Of a stretch of 32,548 nt of DNA, positions 31,379 through 32,548 are shown piece after piece (positions within the stretch are counted from its first letter, which is position 1; each line of letters opens with the position of its first letter). The translations under genes were made by a program, and so were the position numbers. Under the pieces are notes generated by a model that had not been told where the DNA came from, searched no databases, and saw nothing but the letters and a program-made list of their open reading frames with translations. The DNA is taken from positions 1-32,548 of the forward strand of contig CASFLA010000065.1 in assembly GCA_949295415.1 (NCBI GenBank). The letters run 5' to 3'. Source of the stretch: an uncultured Oscillospiraceae bacterium (GTDB lineage Bacteria > Bacillota > Clostridia > Oscillospirales > Acutalibacteraceae).

Positions 31379-32449
31379 TTAGTTTTTCCCTTCCAAATAG
31401 CAGTCATTTTCAATAGAGCAACCGCCGCATTTGGTGCAGCCCTCCTGGCATTCAGGCGCAAGGTGCTCTTTTCTGAGTAAGGCTCCTAAATATTCCGAAA
31501 TTTCAATAAGCTCATCAGGATTGCAGGAGGAAACATCAAAGAAAGTGCAATCATCTAATGGTCTAAAGGGCATAATAGTTGGGAAAACACCGATTGAGGT
31601 TAAATATTCGCATTCCTTCTTGATATCTTCAAACGGCTGAATACCGCCTATCATAACGCTCGAAACCTGGCCAAACCCAAAAACCTCCACCGCTTTTTTA
31701 AGCGCTTTATGGTAATGCTCAAGAGTTATTGCCGATTTACCCGGACAGATTTTTTTGCGAAGCTCCTCGGCTACGATTTCTATATTCATAATAGCAACCG
31801 TTACGCCCGATTCTTTTAATTTTTCAAGCAAAGAAAGATCGCTTGGCGGAACAAATTCAACTGCTATAGGGCAATTTGAAAACTCCCTTATTCCTTTTGC
31901 AAGAGAACACCAATAATCAACCATAATATCAGGGCTTTTATAGGTTGCGCCGCTGAAATTAAGGGTATAATCGGGCACCTGTGCCATTAGTTTTTTAAGT
32001 CCGTCGCATAAAACTTCTACAGGTATCGGTGCCTTGGTTTTAGGCAAAAGCGAACAGAATTTACATTTAATATCAGGCTTATCGTAGCAGCAATTTGTGC
32101 TCGGCCAGATGTTAATACAGCCGTCTGCATGAAGGGTCGCAATTTCATCAATTATTGTGTTCGTTTTAGGTAACTGAGGGAAAAATCTGACCGGTGCCTT
32201 TTCGTTGAAAGCCTCAATAAAATAAGCACCGTCGGAAAAGTCCAAGACATACTTGGAATTTTCTGAAAAAGCCTCGGCTATACTAACACATATATTAGAA
32301 CCCAGAACATTCATGTTAACGGCATCAATAAAACCCTTATCAAAGAAATGAGGGTGCTCCAGAATAAGCATTTCTCTCGCCTTATCCGATAATGCCGCTC
32401 CAAAGCATAACAGGTCTGCTTTAAATTTTATAAATTGCTCTCTAGTCAT
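31379..32449 (-). CDS. radical SAM protein with unusual Cys spacing and Cys-rich C-terminal tail
   Basis: About 356 residues. The start is the ATG at 32449 after AAGGTG; a TTG three codons earlier is in frame but not better. The cluster motif is unusual: Cys120 and 121, then Cys129 and 132 (CX7CX2C or CX8CX2C in place of CX3CX2C). The following barrel parts are TLNFSGATYKSP, CPIAVEFVPPSDLSLLEKL, VAIMNIEIVAEELRKKICPGK and VSSVMIGGIQP, which are typical of the fold. The C terminus has Cys334, 338, 341, 344 and 350, as in auxiliary cluster tails. I do not recognise the reaction. It directly follows another gene on the same strand. Confidence 0.75.
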   Translation of the reverse strand: MTREQFIKFKADLLCFGAALSDKAREMLILEHPHFFDKGFIDAVNMNVLGSNICVSIAEAFSENSKYVLDFSDGAYFIEAFNEKAPVRFFPQLPKTNTIIDEIATLHADGCINIWPSTNCCYDKPDIKCKFCSLLPKTKAPIPVEVLCDGLKKLMAQVPDYTLNFSGATYKSPDIMVDYWCSLAKGIREFSNCPIAVEFVPPSDLSLLEKLKESGVTVAIMNIEIVAEELRKKICPGKSAITLEHYHKALKKAVEVFGFGQVSSVMIGGIQPFEDIKKECEYLTSIGVFPTIMPFRPLDDCTFFDVSSCNPDELIEISEYLGALLRKEHLAPECQEGCTKCGGCSIENDCYLEGKN

Positions 32450-32459
32450 AACCAACACC

Positions 32460-32548
32460 TTAAATATCTATCTTCATAACAACGGGTCTGCACTCGTTCA
32501 TATATTGCTCGCAGTCTAAGCAATCCGCGTTTAAATCAAGGTTTTTCG
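32460..32548 (-). CDS. partial gene, C-terminal 28 residues only
   Basis: An open frame enters at the right edge and ends with a TAA at 32460-32462, 10 bp before the radical SAM start. The visible end has three Cys in CLDCEQYMNEC and ends VVMKIDI. With the close spacing it is probably the operon partner of the radical SAM gene. No family can be assigned from this length. Confidence 0.55.
   Translation of the reverse strand, partial: KNLDLNADCLDCEQYMNECRPVVMKIDI

Overview
The window reads as a chromosomal segment of a moderately AT-rich anaerobic Clostridia-type Firmicute, probably a gut Oscillospirales-like lineage (inference from gene content, not a placement). The grounds are a complete clostridial Rnf operon, a Na+-translocating decarboxylase beta subunit, the rpsO-pnp pair with purine-rich Shine-Dalgarno sites, a PdaA-like cortex deacetylase, the ACT/PFL pair, and a Gram-positive LexA box. 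There are 27 complete genes that I can support, plus one partial gene at the right edge. I saw no rRNA, tRNA, CRISPR array or prophage.

Layout. 1-1433: small OadG-like subunit and OadB-like beta subunit (minus), ending in an array of small hairpins at the left edge. 1514-2854: lemA and a TPM-domain protein. 2855-3234: a gene-free stretch filled by a 310-bp multi-branched inverted-repeat element. 3235-7240: an mglBAC-type sugar ABC operon with a small InlB-repeat membrane protein as last gene. 7323-8659: a small accessory island bounded by inverted repeats, carrying a methyltransferase and a nested DUF559 cassette whose terminal repeats supply stop codons for both genes. 8667-15353: a tight minus-strand operon running murD, two M42 aminopeptidases, a GNAT acetyltransferase, a methionine-gamma-lyase-like PLP enzyme and an FAD oxidoreductase. 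15625-15813: a 62-residue membrane protein behind a near-consensus promoter with a perfect LexA box. 15873-19653: pdaA-like deacetylase, pnp and rpsO, with a structured pnp leader. 19818-24950: rnfCDGEAB. 25225-25866: a membrane-anchored protein of unknown function. 26072-29335: ACT protein, PFL-family protein and citrate synthase (plus). 29461-32548: GH16 lipoprotein, an unusual radical SAM protein, and a partial gene.

How the parts fit. The sugar transporter and GH16 enzyme point to carbohydrate scavenging. Rnf and the Na+ decarboxylase subunits point to ion-motive energy conservation. murD, PdaA and M42 peptidases cover the wall and peptide turnover. Most promoters share a TGC-TATAAT or TGC-TAAAAT extended -10 with 16-17-nt spacing. 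The items most worth a second look are the LexA-controlled small membrane protein (15557-15813), the inverted-repeat-bounded methyltransferase/DUF559 island with a three-hairpin element at its right end (7323-8659), the two related CCCATAGGG palindromic elements (2927-3236 and 29385-29445), the pnp leader, and the RnfE Cys tail.
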